This document shows, one piece after another, positions 44,658 through 54,840 of a stretch of DNA of 64,000 nucleotides. How positions within the stretch are numbered: position 1 is the stretch's first letter; each line of letters starts with the position of its first letter. The DNA lies in the NCBI GenBank assembly GCA_021775255.1, contig JAJFIA010000018.1, positions 30,875 through 94,874 of the forward strand, given 5' to 3'. The notes under the pieces were generated by a model. That model saw nothing but the letters and a program-made list of their open reading frames with translations. It searched no databases and had not been told where the DNA came from. A program made the translations under genes and the position numbers. The DNA comes from Roseovarius sp. (GTDB taxonomy: Bacteria; Pseudomonadota; Alphaproteobacteria; Rhodobacterales; Rhodobacteraceae).

Positions 44658-47159
44658 ATGAGCGACAACGACGGTAAAAAGACATTAGGCGTAAGCGGCC
44701 CCCATTCGGGGAACGTGAAGCAAAGCTTCAGCCATGGCCGGACCAAGAATGTCGTGGTGGAAACCAAGCGCAAGCGCATTGTCAAGCCAACACAGGGCGC
44801 GGCAACGGGCGGCGGCGCACGCAAACCTGTGTCACCGGGCAGTGCCGCCAAACGGCCTGCCGGGATTTCCGACGCGGAGCATGATCGGCGCCTGAAAGCG
44901 GTTCGGGCTGCGAAAGAGCGTGAAACGGAAGAAGCTGCCAAGCGCGAGGCCGATGAGAAGGAGCGCGAAGTCACCCGTCAGCGCCGCCGTGAAGAGGCCG
45001 AAGCGAAAGAACGCGAGGAGGTGGAACGTGCCGAGCAGGCCATAGCCAAGGAAGCGGCCGAGGAACGCAAACGCGCCGAAACCGAGGAAGCTGCCAGGCA
45101 GGCCGCCGCCGTTGCGGCCGCTCCACAGCCCGAGGCCAAACCGCAGGCGGATCGTGGCTCACCTGGCAAGCCGGTTCATGCGCAAGCCCCGCGCAAGCAA
45201 GACCGCGAGCGCGAGCAAGATGAGCGCCGTGGCAAGGGCCGCGATGACAATGATGGCCGCCGTTCAGGCAAGCTGACGCTTAATCAGGCCTTGACGGGCG
45301 GTGAGGGCGGGCGGCAAAAATCAATGGCCGCGATGAAGCGCAAGCAGGAACGCGCCCGGCAAAAGGCCATGGGTGTTGCAGCGCCGCGCGAAAAGGTCAT
45401 ACGCGATGTGCAACTGCCTGAAACCATTGTTGTTTCCGAACTGGCCAACCGCATGGCCGAGCGGGTGGGTGATGTTGTCAAGGCGTTGATGAATAACGGC
45501 CTGATGATGACCCAGAACCAATCAATCGACGCCGATACCGCCGAACTGATCATCGAAGAATTTGGCCATAATGTTGTGCGGGTGTCGGATTCGGATGTGG
45601 AAGATGTGATTGATCACGTCGAGGATAAACCTGAAGACCTGAAAGACCGCCCGCCGGTCATTACCATCATGGGCCATGTCGATCACGGTAAAACCTCGCT
45701 TCTGGATGCGATCCGCAAGGCCAAGGTTGCTGCCGGTGAGGCCGGGGGGATCACCCAGCATATTGGCGCCTATCAGGTGACAACCGATAGCGGCGCGGTG
45801 CTGAGCTTTCTCGATACACCCGGCCACGCGGCCTTTACCAGCATGCGCTCGCGCGGGGCGCAGGTAACGGATATCGTGATTTTGGTGGTGGCCGCCGATG
45901 ACGCGGTGATGCCGCAGACGATTGAGGCGATCAACCACGCCAAAGCTGCCAAAGTGCCGATGATCGTGGCGATCAACAAGATCGACAAACCCGAGGCCAA
46001 CCCTAACAAAGTGCGCACTGATCTGCTTCAGCATGAGGTGATTGTTGAGAAGATGTCGGGCGAGGTGCAGGATGTCGAGGTCTCTGCCGTGACCGGACAG
46101 GGCCTTGATGAACTGCTTGAGGCCATCGCCCTTCAGGCGGAAATACTTGAATTGAAGGCCAATCCGACCCGCGCCGCCGAAGGTGCCGTTATCGAGGCAC
46201 AGCTTGATGTGGGCCGGGGCCCCGTGGCCACGGTTCTGGTCAAGAACGGCACCCTGCGCCAGGGCGATATTTTTGTTGTTGGCGAACAGTTTGGCAAGGT
46301 CCGCGCCTTGATCAATGACCGGGGTGAGCGGGTGCAGGAAGCCGGGCCATCGGTGCCGGTTGAGGTTCTGGGCCTGAATGGCACGCCCGAGGCCGGTGAT
46401 GTGCTGAATGTGGTGGATACCGAAGCGCAGGCGCGTGAGATTGCCGAATACCGCGAAAAAGCCGCCAAAGACCGGCGCGCTGCGGCGGGGGCTGCGACAT
46501 CACTGGAACAGTTGATGACGCAGGCCAAGGAAAGCGAAAGCCTGTCCGAGATGCCGATTGTTGTGAAAGCAGATGTGCAGGGCTCGGCCGAGGCGATCAT
46601 TCAGGCGATGGAAAAGATCGGCAATGAAGAGGTTCGCGTACGGGTGTTGCATTCCGGCGTGGGCGCGATCACCGAATCCGATATTGGCCTTGCCGAAGCA
46701 TCGGGCGCGCCGGTGTTTGGCTTTAACGTGCGGGCGAATGCGCCGGCGCGCAACAGCGCCAACCAAAAAGGTGTGGAAATCCGCTATTATTCAGTGATCT
46801 ACGATCTGGTGGATGATGTAAAAGCCGCCGCTTCGGGGCTGCTGAGCGCGGAAATTCGCGAAAACTTCATCGGCTATGCCAAAATTCAGGAAGTGTTCAA
46901 GGTGACCGGCGTTGGCAAGGTGGCCGGCTGTCTGGTGACCGAAGGCGTGGCGCGGCGCTCGGCCGGGGTGCGGCTGTTGCGCGATGACGTGGTGATCCAT
47001 GAGGGCACATTGAAAACATTGAAGCGCTTCAAGGATGAAGTGCCCGAGGTGCAATCCGGTCAGGAATGCGGTATGGCGTTTGAAAATTACGATGATATTC
47101 GCGCGGGCGATGTGATCGAGATTTTCGAGCGCGAGGAAGTGACCCGCACGCTAGAGTGA
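44658..47159 (+). CDS. infB: Translation initiation factor IF-2
   Basis: GTPase that places initiator tRNA on the ribosome. The 833-residue protein has a long, highly charged N-terminal region (about 1-260) rich in K/R/E repeats, an IF2_N segment, then the GTPase domain with G1 [12 protein letters not shown] near 341-352, G3 DTPGHAAF near 389 and G4 NKIDKPEA near 443, and domains II to IV to the end [11 protein letters not shown]. Start at ATG 44658, five bases after the ylxR stop. Confidence 0.97.
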   Translation: MSDNDGKKTLGVSGPHSGNVKQSFSHGRTKNVVVETKRKRIVKPTQGAATGGGARKPVSPGSAAKRPAGISDAEHDRRLKAVRAAKERETEEAAKREADEKEREVTRQRRREEAEAKEREEVERAEQAIAKEAAEERKRAETEEAARQAAAVAAAPQPEAKPQADRGSPGKPVHAQAPRKQDREREQDERRGKGRDDNDGRRSGKLTLNQALTGGEGGRQKSMAAMKRKQERARQKAMGVAAPREKVIRDVQLPETIVVSELANRMAERVGDVVKALMNNGLMMTQNQSIDADTAELIIEEFGHNVVRVSDSDVEDVIDHVEDKPEDLKDRPPVITIMGHVDHGKTSLLDAIRKAKVAAGEAGGITQHIGAYQVTTDSGAVLSFLDTPGHAAFTSMRSRGAQVTDIVILVVAADDAVMPQTIEAINHAKAAKVPMIVAINKIDKPEANPNKVRTDLLQHEVIVEKMSGEVQDVEVSAVTGQGLDELLEAIALQAEILELKANPTRAAEGAVIEAQLDVGRGPVATVLVKNGTLRQGDIFVVGEQFGKVRALINDRGERVQEAGPSVPVEVLGLNGTPEAGDVLNVVDTEAQAREIAEYREKAAKDRRAAAGAATSLEQLMTQAKESESLSEMPIVVKADVQGSAEAIIQAMEKIGNEEVRVRVLHSGVGAITESDIGLAEASGAPVFGFNVRANAPARNSANQKGVEIRYYSVIYDLVDDVKAAASGLLSAEIRENFIGYAKIQEVFKVTGVGKVAGCLVTEGVARRSAGVRLLRDDVVIHEGTLKTLKRFKDEVPEVQSGQECGMAFENYDDIRAGDVIEIFEREEVTRTLE

Positions 47160-47164
47160 GTTCA

Positions 47165-47281
47165 TTAAAGCGTTTCGCGATAAACCTGAATAACGGGTTT
47201 GTCGCGAAACGCGCGAAACACTGATATGTTACATGGCGTTTCGCCTTAACCCTGTCTCAGGTTTAAGGCGAAACGCTTTAA
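47165..47281. repeat. 117-bp double-hairpin intergenic repeat, copy 2 (inverted)
   Basis: Reverse-complement copy of the element at 33326-33442, differing at only 4 of 117 positions. Ends are perfectly complementary, TTAAAGCGTTTCGC and GCGAAACGCTTTAA. It begins six bases after the infB stop and would fold at the transcript end. Confidence 0.93.
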
Positions 47282-47590
47282 CTTCAATGTTCTTTTTAAG
47301 TCGCGCCACTGCTTTACCCATATTTATATGGTAATGGGTGGATGTGTGCATTCATGATTACCTGAAATTCGATGAATTACGCCAGATCATTTTCCGGGTA
47401 AGGTATTCAGGGCTTATCGCACCTGTCTTGATCACGCGCTGTGTTTACCAGCGGCGCATCAGTTTCTTCAGAAACGGCTTTGCCATCATCCAGGGCTTCG
47501 ATCGAATAAGACACGGACATATTCGACCTTCCTGACGGCGATGCGGAAACCACGTTTTTGGCGTAGGAAAGGTAACGACAAAGCCTGCCA
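47282..47590. other. AT-richer gap between two repeat copies
   Basis: About 309 bases. Contains a palindrome CCATA-TTTA-TATGG around 47319-47332 and the possible small minus-strand ORF at 47407-47520. I see no other coding sequence, RNA gene or element end. Confidence 0.5.
47407..47520 (-). CDS. Possible small protein (37 aa)
   Basis: ATG at 47520 is preceded by AGGAAGG at six to seven bases, a strong ribosome-binding site. The product is acidic and hydrophilic, beginning MSVSYSIEALDDGKAVSEET, with a single cysteine near the end. No family recognised. The strong signal and reasonable composition favour a real gene, but short length limits confidence. It may also be the remnant of a longer gene, as it lies between repeat copies. 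Confidence 0.35.
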   Translation of the reverse strand: MSVSYSIEALDDGKAVSEETDAPLVNTARDQDRCDKP

Positions 47591-47697
47591 TAAAGCGTTT
47601 CGCTTTAAACCTGAGACAGGGTCAAGGCGAAACGCAGTGCGAATCATCAGCATTGCGCCAAACCGGTGATTCAGATTTTTCTTGAGACGCATTAAAT
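47591..47697. repeat. 117-bp repeat, decayed copy 3
   Basis: The first 46 bases match the consensus of copies 1 and 2 closely (TAAAGCGTTTCG, then CTTTAAACCTGAGACAGGGT), while the second half has many substitutions and small deletions yet keeps the order of blocks (CAAACC, ATTCAG, ATTAA end). An older member of the family lying just downstream of the tail-collar gene stop. Confidence 0.7.
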
Positions 47698-47728
47698 GGC
47701 TTTGTCGGAAATTTCTATGCCGAAAATT

Positions 47729-48343
47729 CTAGTTTCGTGAGGGGAATATACCCTGCAATGCGACACAAAATTTAATCGTCAGATATGGATCCTGGATTGA
47801 GAATGGCTGACTACCGCCAGTATTGCCAATCATCTCAGGATCCATGACCCTGTTTGCCGGTCCGTTATGATATATCGGGTCACCACCGACTACATCTGCG
47901 GCAAGAAAGTCAGTCCCGGGGCCAGTTTTATCAGCGATTGAGTTTGTCGCATTAACAGGATGGTTGTGCGATGGCATGTTTTGCACTGACAGCGTAGTTT
48001 GTACCGCACCGCCACGTTGCCCTAAACGAAATTGCGGCAATCCAGGTCCAGTCCCATCGCCGATTGGGTTTCGGCCGCGCAGGTCCGGTAACGCAAAAGT
48101 TGTTCTGCCGTCCCCGCCATAGGTTGTTCCATAAAGCGAAAAAAGCGCAGTATTTTGCGAAATTGCCAAAAGCTGCCCTTCGGCACCTGTCCAGCCGCGC
48201 GGACAAAAGTTAAACCCAAACATAGCAATCGTGCCTATAAACGGGTCTGATTGTGCGGCAGCGGTTTTTGGTGTCGCGAAGGTAAATAAACCCAGTATTC
48301 CAAAGATCATCAAAAGGTGCTTAATAGTCCATATCGTTTTCAT
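47729..48343 (-). CDS. Secreted phage tail-collar domain protein
   Basis: A 204-residue protein with a signal peptide (about 1-30, FGILGLFTFATPKTAAAQ) and a tail-collar (microcystin-dependent protein-like) domain: FIGTIAMFGFNFCPRGWTGAEGQLL near 35-59, LFSLYGTTYGGDGRTTFALPDLRGR near 67-91 and MPSHNHPV near 120. Collar domains come from phage tail fibres but also occur in stand-alone secreted proteins such as this. Composition is AT-richer than the core genes. Confidence 0.85.
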   Translation of the reverse strand: MKTIWTIKHLLMIFGILGLFTFATPKTAAAQSDPFIGTIAMFGFNFCPRGWTGAEGQLLAISQNTALFSLYGTTYGGDGRTTFALPDLRGRNPIGDGTGPGLPQFRLGQRGGAVQTTLSVQNMPSHNHPVNATNSIADKTGPGTDFLAADVVGGDPIYHNGPANRVMDPEMIGNTGGSQPFSIQDPYLTIKFCVALQGIFPSRN

Positions 48344-48839
48344 TTTACGGGCCTTCCGTTTAATTGATTTGATGTTTAATGGGCGGTTAGTTCGAGAATG
48401 TTTAATATAATTTTTAACAATTTATTCCGCTCTTCAAGTCGAATTGAAGTGTATTTATTCCCCCCTGGGCTTTAGAATTGCAACATCAAAAGAGCCTGCA
48501 ACTGAAATCATAACGTGTCAAGATTTTCCGTTGTTCGCAATTCTTATATGATTGACTCCTGCTCGTTGGGGGACTTCCATGCAAGGGCTGTAAGAGCATA
48601 TCAGTGTTGTAAGTTTTTTTACCAAGCTACATTTTATTCATCGTTTTGGTACGTGCCCCAGGTATTTACGGCTACCTCATGTAAGCATATGCGCTTGAAC
48701 CAAGATGATTGGATCTTATTGAAAACAATAAATAATCTATCATAAGTTGTATTACAAATCCAAAATACCGCACCAATTAGCTTGTGCTACACAATGGCTT
48801 GACCTTACTGTTGGTTAACGCTTTGCTGTGGTGAGGATT
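48344..48839. other. AT-rich gap without a convincing gene
   Basis: 496 bases between the tail-collar gene start and the DUF4189-like gene start; both genes must have promoters here. A plus-strand frame of 76 codons at 48515-48745 has no ribosome-binding site or coding-like composition. No RNA gene or repeat seen. Confidence 0.5.
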
Positions 48840-49223
48840 ATGATCAAATCATCCAGAATATCATTTAGAAAACTCCTGATAGCAATCGCTGGTATGTTAA
48901 CTCCAGTTGCGGGGCAGGCCTGCGATTATGGATTTTGTTGGGGTGCTGTTGGGTTTGGCCCGGATGGCGTTGCTGGATATTCAGTCATGCAGTCAACCTC
49001 GCAGAACGCAGAAAAATTGGCCCAGGAAGCGTGCGGCGGGAAGTGCGCCACATTGGAAGTTTTTAACGATTCCTGCGCAGCTATTGCATCGACCCAAAGC
49101 GGCTTGAGCGTGTTGGGCTTTGGCAATACAAGGTCTGAAGCTGCAGATCAGGTACAAGACACCTGCAGTGACACAGAACAAAATTGTGTTATTCGGGCTT
49201 CAGTTTGCTCGCGAAAATTCTAA
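48840..49223 (+). CDS. Secreted DUF4189-like protein
   Basis: A 127-residue protein with a signal peptide (about 1-27, LLIAIAGMLTPVAGQA) and six cysteines in a pattern like DUF4189 (CDYGFCWGAVGFGPDGVAG, AEKLAQEACGGKC, FNDSCAAIA, CVIRASVCS). Function unknown; probably disulfide-bonded in the periplasm. GAGG precedes ATG 48840 by five bases. Lower GC than neighbours. Confidence 0.7.
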   Translation: MIKSSRISFRKLLIAIAGMLTPVAGQACDYGFCWGAVGFGPDGVAGYSVMQSTSQNAEKLAQEACGGKCATLEVFNDSCAAIASTQSGLSVLGFGNTRSEAADQVQDTCSDTEQNCVIRASVCSRKF

Positions 49224-49548
49224 CAACCTGAATCTCTGGCCGATCCGGTGTACGGAATATCAACGCGTAATTATTCAACTATAAACGCCTCTGTTTCCAT
49301 CTGAAACAAACACCCATGCCGTCTGATTCTATTGCCGTTCCCATCCACGGTTCTTGCAAGATGGAAAAGTTGTTTCTGGAAAGATGCTGGCTTCTTGATT
49401 TAGAAAAATGAGGAGTCCCCACCCCTTCGGCAACAGCACATAAACCTGAGCATTCGCCCGAAATGCGATGTGGGCTTTTACCCCCGGTGCAATTCGGCTA
49501 AAGCCCTTCTGAACTCTGGTACTCAAGCATCTGACGGGTGATAGGCGC
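49224..49548. other. Gap upstream of pheT
   Basis: 325 bases. No pheS is present here, although pheS precedes pheT in many bacteria; it must be elsewhere. I see no leader peptide rich in phenylalanine and no clear terminator. A minus-strand frame through 49329-49694 is mostly the antisense of pheT. Confidence 0.5.
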
Positions 49549-51948
49549 ATGAAATTCACAATCTCCTGGCTAAAAGACCATCTCGATACCACAGCGGGCG
49601 TGGATGAGATATGCGATGCCCTCACCGATCTGGGGCTTGAAGTGGAGGGCATTGAAAACCCCGCCGCGCGGCTCTCGGAATTTACCATCGGCAAGGTGAC
49701 AAGCGCCGAAAAACACCCCGATGCCGACCGCCTGAAGGTTTGTCAGGTGCAAACCGATGCGGGCAATCTGCAAATAATCTGTGGCGCGCCCAATGCCCGC
49801 GCGGGTATCACCGCCGTCATTGCCAAGCCCGGCGTTTATGTGCCCGGCATTGATACCACCATCGGCATTGGCAAGATTCGCGGCATTGAAAGCCATGGCA
49901 TGATGTGTTCCGAGCGCGAGATGGAGCTGTCGGACGAGCATGACGGCATCATCGAGCTGCCCTCGGGCGAAGTGGGTGAAAAATTCACCGATTGGCTGGC
50001 GGAAAATGACCCCACAAAGGTTGATCCGGTGATTGAAATTGCCATCACCCCCAACCGCCCGGATGCTTTGGGCGTGCGCGGAATTGCCCTTGATCTGGCG
50101 GCGCGCGGGCTTGGCACGATGAAACCGGCGCCCGAGGCGGAAATCAAGGGCGCGTTCCCCTCGCCCATCACGGTGACGATTGAGGCGGATGCGGCCCATC
50201 ATGGCTGTGAGATTTTCGCCGGTCGTTTGATCCGTGGCGTCAAGAACGGCCCCGGCCCCGAGTGGCTGCAAACCCGGCTGCGCGCCATTGGGTTACGCCC
50301 CATATCGGCGCTGGTCGATATCACCAATTTCTTTACCTATGATCGCAACCGCCCCTTGCATGTGTTTGATGCGGGCAAGATCGCGGGGGATTTGCGGTTG
50401 CATCGCACCAAGGGCGGCGAGGCCTTCACCGGGCTGGATGAGAAGGATTATATTCTCGGCCCCGGTCAGGTGGTTATTTCCGACGATAACGGCGTTGAAA
50501 GCATCGGCGGCATCATGGGTGGAATGGCCACCGGCTGCACTGATGAGACCACAGATGTGTTTCTTGAGGCCGCCTATTGGGATCATATCCAGATTGCGAT
50601 GACAGGCCGCGCTTTGAAAATAAATTCCGATGCGCGCTACCGCAATGAACGCGGCATTGATCCGGCGTTCAACATGCAAGCTATTGATCTAGCTACACAA
50701 ATGATCCTTGATCTCTGTGGCGGTACGCCGTCGGAATTGATTGTTGCCGGGCGGGTGCCGGATGTGTCACGCGCCTACAGGCTTGATCCGGCGCGGGTGC
50801 AATCGCTGGTTGGCATGGACATCCCCGAGGCCGAGCAACGCAAGACGCTCACGGCGCTGGGCTTTCGTCTTGAGGGCGATATGGCGCATGTGCCCACATG
50901 GCGGCCCGATATTCAGGGCGAGGCCGATCTGGTTGAGGAAATTGCCCGCATTGCCTCGCTCACCAAATTGCAGGGCCGCCCGTTGAAGCGGGTGCAGCCC
51001 GGCGTGCCCAAGCCGATCCTGTCACCGATGCAAAAACGCGCGCAGATCGCCCGGCGATGCGCGGCGGCGCTGGGATATGATGAAAGCGTGACCTACAGCT
51101 TTATTGATCATGCCAGCGCCAAGCTTTTTGGCGGCGGGGATGATGCCACCATGCTGGCCAATCCGATCAGTTCCGAGATGAGCCACATGCGCCCGGCGCT
51201 GCTGCCGGGCCTCATGCAGGCCGCAGCCCGCAATCAGGCGCGCGGTCAGATGGATCAGGCGTTGTTTGAGCTTGGCCCCGCTTTTCATGGCGGCGAGCCC
51301 GGCGAGCAGCATGTTCTGCTGAGCGGGCTGTTGATTGGCCGCACCGGTCCCAAGGATGTGCACGGCGCGGCACGTACGGTTGATGTTTTTGATGTCAAAG
51401 CCGATGCCGAGGCTGTTCTTGCCGCCATCGGCGCACCGGCGAAAACGCAAATCCTGCGCGGCGGGCGCGAGTGGTGGCATCCCGGCCGACACGGGCGCAT
51501 TTGCCTTGGGCCGAAGAAAATGCTGGCGGTATTTGGCGAATTGCATCCGCGCATCGTTGCGGCCTTTGGCATCAAAGGCCCCACCATGGGCTTTACCATC
51601 TGGCCCGAAGAAGTGCCGGTGCCGCGTAAATCAGGGGCCAATAAAGGCGCACCCCTGCTGAATGATCTGCAGGCGGTCGAGCGCGATTTTGCCTTTGTGG
51701 TTGATGCGGAAGTTGAGGCGTTAACGCTTGTGAATGCCGCCATCGGGGCCGACAAAGCCCTGATTGAAAACGTGCGGGTATTTGATGAATTCATCGGTGG
51801 CCCTCTTGGGGAGGGCAAGAAATCCCTTGCCATCACCGTGCGATTGCAACCCACCGAGGCCACCTTGAAAGATGCCGATATCGAAGCCATCAGCGCCCGC
51901 ATCATCGACCAGGTGAGCAAGGCCACCGGCGGCGTGCTAAGAAGCTAA
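49549..51948 (+). CDS. pheT: Phenylalanine-tRNA ligase beta subunit
   Basis: Charges tRNA-Phe as a tetramer with PheS. The 799-residue subunit has the OB-fold tRNA-binding domain (about 40-150) with AEKHPDADRLKVCQV, B3/B4 editing domain near 210-375 with ITNFFTYDRNRPLHVFD, the B5 domain, and the C-terminal anticodon-binding FDX-ACB domain near 705-799. Start MKFTISWLKDHL is the family N-terminus. pheS is not adjacent. Confidence 0.97.
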   Translation: MKFTISWLKDHLDTTAGVDEICDALTDLGLEVEGIENPAARLSEFTIGKVTSAEKHPDADRLKVCQVQTDAGNLQIICGAPNARAGITAVIAKPGVYVPGIDTTIGIGKIRGIESHGMMCSEREMELSDEHDGIIELPSGEVGEKFTDWLAENDPTKVDPVIEIAITPNRPDALGVRGIALDLAARGLGTMKPAPEAEIKGAFPSPITVTIEADAAHHGCEIFAGRLIRGVKNGPGPEWLQTRLRAIGLRPISALVDITNFFTYDRNRPLHVFDAGKIAGDLRLHRTKGGEAFTGLDEKDYILGPGQVVISDDNGVESIGGIMGGMATGCTDETTDVFLEAAYWDHIQIAMTGRALKINSDARYRNERGIDPAFNMQAIDLATQMILDLCGGTPSELIVAGRVPDVSRAYRLDPARVQSLVGMDIPEAEQRKTLTALGFRLEGDMAHVPTWRPDIQGEADLVEEIARIASLTKLQGRPLKRVQPGVPKPILSPMQKRAQIARRCAAALGYDESVTYSFIDHASAKLFGGGDDATMLANPISSEMSHMRPALLPGLMQAAARNQARGQMDQALFELGPAFHGGEPGEQHVLLSGLLIGRTGPKDVHGAARTVDVFDVKADAEAVLAAIGAPAKTQILRGGREWWHPGRHGRICLGPKKMLAVFGELHPRIVAAFGIKGPTMGFTIWPEEVPVPRKSGANKGAPLLNDLQAVERDFAFVVDAEVEALTLVNAAIGADKALIENVRVFDEFIGGPLGEGKKSLAITVRLQPTEATLKDADIEAISARIIDQVSKATGGVLRS

Positions 51949-51966
51949 TTCATGCTCTGGCCCCCT

Positions 51967-53430
51967 TCAGGCCCTTTCGTCTGATGGCTCATCATCCATG
52001 ATTTCAGCATCCAGAACCTCATCTTCCGGGGATGCAGCATCTTTATCGTCCTCAAGCGCACCGACGATCAGCGGCAGCATGGCAACGCCCGTAGGGGTTG
52101 TTATTGCTGGTGTAGGCGGCGCAACCCATGACAGCGTGTCAAACGCATGGCAGTTTTCACAAGCCGGAACCCAATGGGCATGAATATGATGGCAATTTTC
52201 ACATACCCATTGCGGCCCGCGAGGCGCATCAAGCGCGCGCGCCAGCCAGCCCCTGACAACCGCATCCGGGCTGCCCTCGCCGCGCTCGACCGCGGCCATG
52301 ATGGTAAGGGTGCGCGCATCCGGGTCTTTCTCAACCAGATCGCCCAATGCCCGCCGGGCCGCCGGGAAATCCTCGGCGGCGATTTGCAGCTCGGCTTCCA
52401 GCAATTTGGATTCGCGATCCTCGGGGTGCAGTTTCAACAATCTGGCAAAGCGTTTGAGGCGCTCTTTGGGTGTCTCTTCGGGTTCAATCAGGGCAAAGGC
52501 AGCAGCCAGATCGGGATGCGGACGCGCCTGCCACGCCTTGGTCAGAACCCGGGCAGCATTGCGTTTTGATCCCTTCTCAAGATAGCTGCGCGCCGCAAGG
52601 GCCGCCGCCGGAATAAGATCTGGCGACAGGCGATTTGCTTCAATCGCCTCCTCGCGCGCCTTGATGTCATTGCCCTCATCCAGCACCTCGCGCGCTTCGG
52701 ACAAGGCCAGCACCGCATCGCGGCGTTTATGCACATCGCGCGGCAATGAGCCATATCTGAGCTTGGCACCCAGGGTTTGCCGCGCCCCGGCCCAATCTTC
52801 GGCCTTGGCTTGCAGTTGCAGCAATGTATCCTGAATTTCCTCATGTTTGGGCTTGAGGGAAAACGCGGTTTCCGCCAATTTCAAAGCGGTTTCATCATCG
52901 CCATCATGCAGCCGCTGATTAAGGATGCCACGAACCCCGACAAAACGGGTTTTATCGTTCTTGAGCAGGCGCTTATACACCTCCTCGGCTTTCTTCCGGT
53001 CGCCTGCCATCTCGGCCGCCTGCGCGGTGATCAGATTGGTCAGGGCCGGTTTGCGCAGGTATTTTTCCGCCCGGTTGACCTTGGCCATGGCCTCATTGCC
53101 TTCGCCCGAGGCCAGCGCCAGCATCGAATCCGCCAGCGCGCGGTAACCCTTTTGCTGGCGGTTCTTGTCAAAATACCGCGACAGGGCGGTTTCATCGCCA
53201 TTGATGAATTTCAGGATCGCAATGATCAAAGAGGACAATTTCAAAAACAGCCAGAGCGCCAGCACCAGAAGGATCAGCGCAATCACCGCCTTCATCGGCG
53301 TGAGGTTGAATTCCTGGCCTGCCATGACGATGCGCACCCCGCCATCGAGCTCAAGCAAATAGCCCGCGCCAAGGGTGGCCCCGGCAATCAGGGCAATGAA
53401 CACAACGATTTTTATGACTGACCAAAGCAT
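51967..53430 (-). CDS. hemY: HemY-like membrane TPR protein with C-terminal zinc ribbon
   Basis: A 487-residue protein with two N-terminal membrane segments (about 5-27 and 46-75), a cytosolic or periplasmic TPR-like helical repeat region (about 90-390), and near the end a zinc ribbon CENCHHIHAHWVPACENC (about 415-432), then an acidic tail. HemY proteins of proteobacteria lie with heme genes but have no proven enzymatic activity. Here it ends the hemD-mic60-hemY run. Confidence 0.88.
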   Translation of the reverse strand: MLWSVIKIVVFIALIAGATLGAGYLLELDGGVRIVMAGQEFNLTPMKAVIALILLVLALWLFLKLSSLIIAILKFINGDETALSRYFDKNRQQKGYRALADSMLALASGEGNEAMAKVNRAEKYLRKPALTNLITAQAAEMAGDRKKAEEVYKRLLKNDKTRFVGVRGILNQRLHDGDDETALKLAETAFSLKPKHEEIQDTLLQLQAKAEDWAGARQTLGAKLRYGSLPRDVHKRRDAVLALSEAREVLDEGNDIKAREEAIEANRLSPDLIPAAALAARSYLEKGSKRNAARVLTKAWQARPHPDLAAAFALIEPEETPKERLKRFARLLKLHPEDRESKLLEAELQIAAEDFPAARRALGDLVEKDPDARTLTIMAAVERGEGSPDAVVRGWLARALDAPRGPQWVCENCHHIHAHWVPACENCHAFDTLSWVAPPTPAITTPTGVAMLPLIVGALEDDKDAASPEDEVLDAEIMDDEPSDERA

Positions 53431-53449
53431 TATCTGCGCCCCTCAGGTT

Positions 53450-54790
53450 TCAATTCATATCTCCGCCCAACTGTTCGGCGGCGGCCAAAGCCTCGAGCCT
53501 GCGGGCCACATCGCCAGCCCAGTCAGAAAGCTCAACCCGGGCCACTTCGGGCAGGGTTTGCAACTCGGCCAGGGCATCATTCAGGCGGTCATCGCGGGTT
53601 GCCGCCTCAATCCGCGACAGGATCGCGTCCGGGTCATTGCCCGATTTTGGCTCTAATGAGCGCGCGCCCAACTGATCGCGCAAAAAGGCGGTAAAGCCGC
53701 CCGATCCGGTTTCAGGCTTGGCTCTGCGCACCGCAGATAGTGCTGCCCGCGCCGCATCGGGAAAGCTTTCCTGTAACTGGGTCAGCGAGGCCACACCGCC
53801 AGCGGCAACAGATTCAAGCGCCGCCGGGATAGTCACGCCGGTTTCTTCAAGATCCGCAAGCGCCGGGGCAAAGCCCGCGCCGCTATCAAGCGCCGTGCGC
53901 ACCCGCGTCAATGCCGCCCGGCGCAGGGTGGCGCGGGCATCGGCATTGGCAATCTTGTCCTGCTCGGCTGCGCGTGCTGTCATCGCTTCAAGCTGGGTTT
54001 GCTGATCCGCAAGGGCCGTGCGCAAGGCGGCAATATCGGCAGTGGTTGCCGCGTCCGGGGTTTGGCTGGTGGCCGGGCGATTTTCCAGTGCCGTCAGGCG
54101 GGCCGCAAGCGCGCCTATCTGGTTGTCGATGGTCTCCAGCCTTTCCGACACGCCGGAAATGGCTGTGGTGGTATTGGCCAGTGCGGCCTCAATGCTGCTT
54201 TGATCAGGGGCGGAAAGGCCCGCCACATCGCTTTTCAAGGCATTCAAGGCCGCGTCTTGTTGCTCCAGCCTTTGTTCAATAGCCGCGATATTACCGTTGG
54301 GTCTGGGCTGTATGAACATCGCGGCGCCAAAGCCGATGGCCGCCGCCGCCGCCCCGCCCAGAAGCATCGGCATGATACCGGATTTTGCCGGTGCGGGATC
54401 TGAATTTTGGGGCAGGGGCACCAGATCGGCGCGCGCGGGTTTATCCTCTGACGCGGGCCCATGCGTTTCTGGTTTTGCTTTTGGCGCTGGTTTATCGGCT
54501 TTTGGTGTATCGTTTTTTGCGGGCTTGTCAGCGGCCCCGGCCTCAGTTGCGGCCTTTGTTTCTTTCACAATCGCCGCCGTGGCTGCCGTGGCCGCAGGTG
54601 CCGCCGCCGCCGGTTTTTCAGCCGCCGGCTTGCGGGCCGGGGTTTTGCGGGCCGCCGGTTTCTTTACCGGCGGTTTTTTAGCCGCTGGTTTGGCTGCTGG
54701 TTTGGCTGCGGGCTTTTTCACAGGTTTCGTGACAGGCTTTTCACCCGGATTTGCCGCTGCATCTTGTGTAACTTTTGTCGTTCTCGCCAC
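53450..54790 (-). CDS. mic60: Alphaproteobacterial mitofilin/Mic60-like protein
   Basis: A 446-residue protein with a long, low-complexity K/P/A-rich N-terminal region (about 1-130), one membrane segment (about 138-160, MLLGGAAAAAIGFGAAMFI), a coiled coil (about 165-280) and a C-terminal mitofilin signature region (about 310-440). Bacterial Mic60 is known to be encoded beside hemD and hemY and to shape inner membranes. Family assignment rests on layout and neighbours. Confidence 0.8.
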   Translation of the reverse strand: MARTTKVTQDAAANPGEKPVTKPVKKPAAKPAAKPAAKKPPVKKPAARKTPARKPAAEKPAAAAPAATAATAAIVKETKAATEAGAADKPAKNDTPKADKPAPKAKPETHGPASEDKPARADLVPLPQNSDPAPAKSGIMPMLLGGAAAAAIGFGAAMFIQPRPNGNIAAIEQRLEQQDAALNALKSDVAGLSAPDQSSIEAALANTTTAISGVSERLETIDNQIGALAARLTALENRPATSQTPDAATTADIAALRTALADQQTQLEAMTARAAEQDKIANADARATLRRAALTRVRTALDSGAGFAPALADLEETGVTIPAALESVAAGGVASLTQLQESFPDAARAALSAVRRAKPETGSGGFTAFLRDQLGARSLEPKSGNDPDAILSRIEAATRDDRLNDALAELQTLPEVARVELSDWAGDVARRLEALAAAEQLGGDMN

Positions 54791-54840
54791 TTTGGACCAC
54801 CTTTTGCCGAATCCCGGCCTCTCAGAACATCAATGCAACC

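Noticed and set aside
47486..47692. Minus-strand 68-codon frame
   Set aside because: Mostly translation of repeat copy 3; similar repeat-derived frames appear near copy 1 (33117-33374).
48515..48745. Plus-strand 76-codon frame in AT-rich gap
   Set aside because: No ribosome-binding site, poor composition, no motif.
49329..49694. Minus-strand 121-codon frame before pheT
   Set aside because: Largely antisense to pheT start and without signal or family features.
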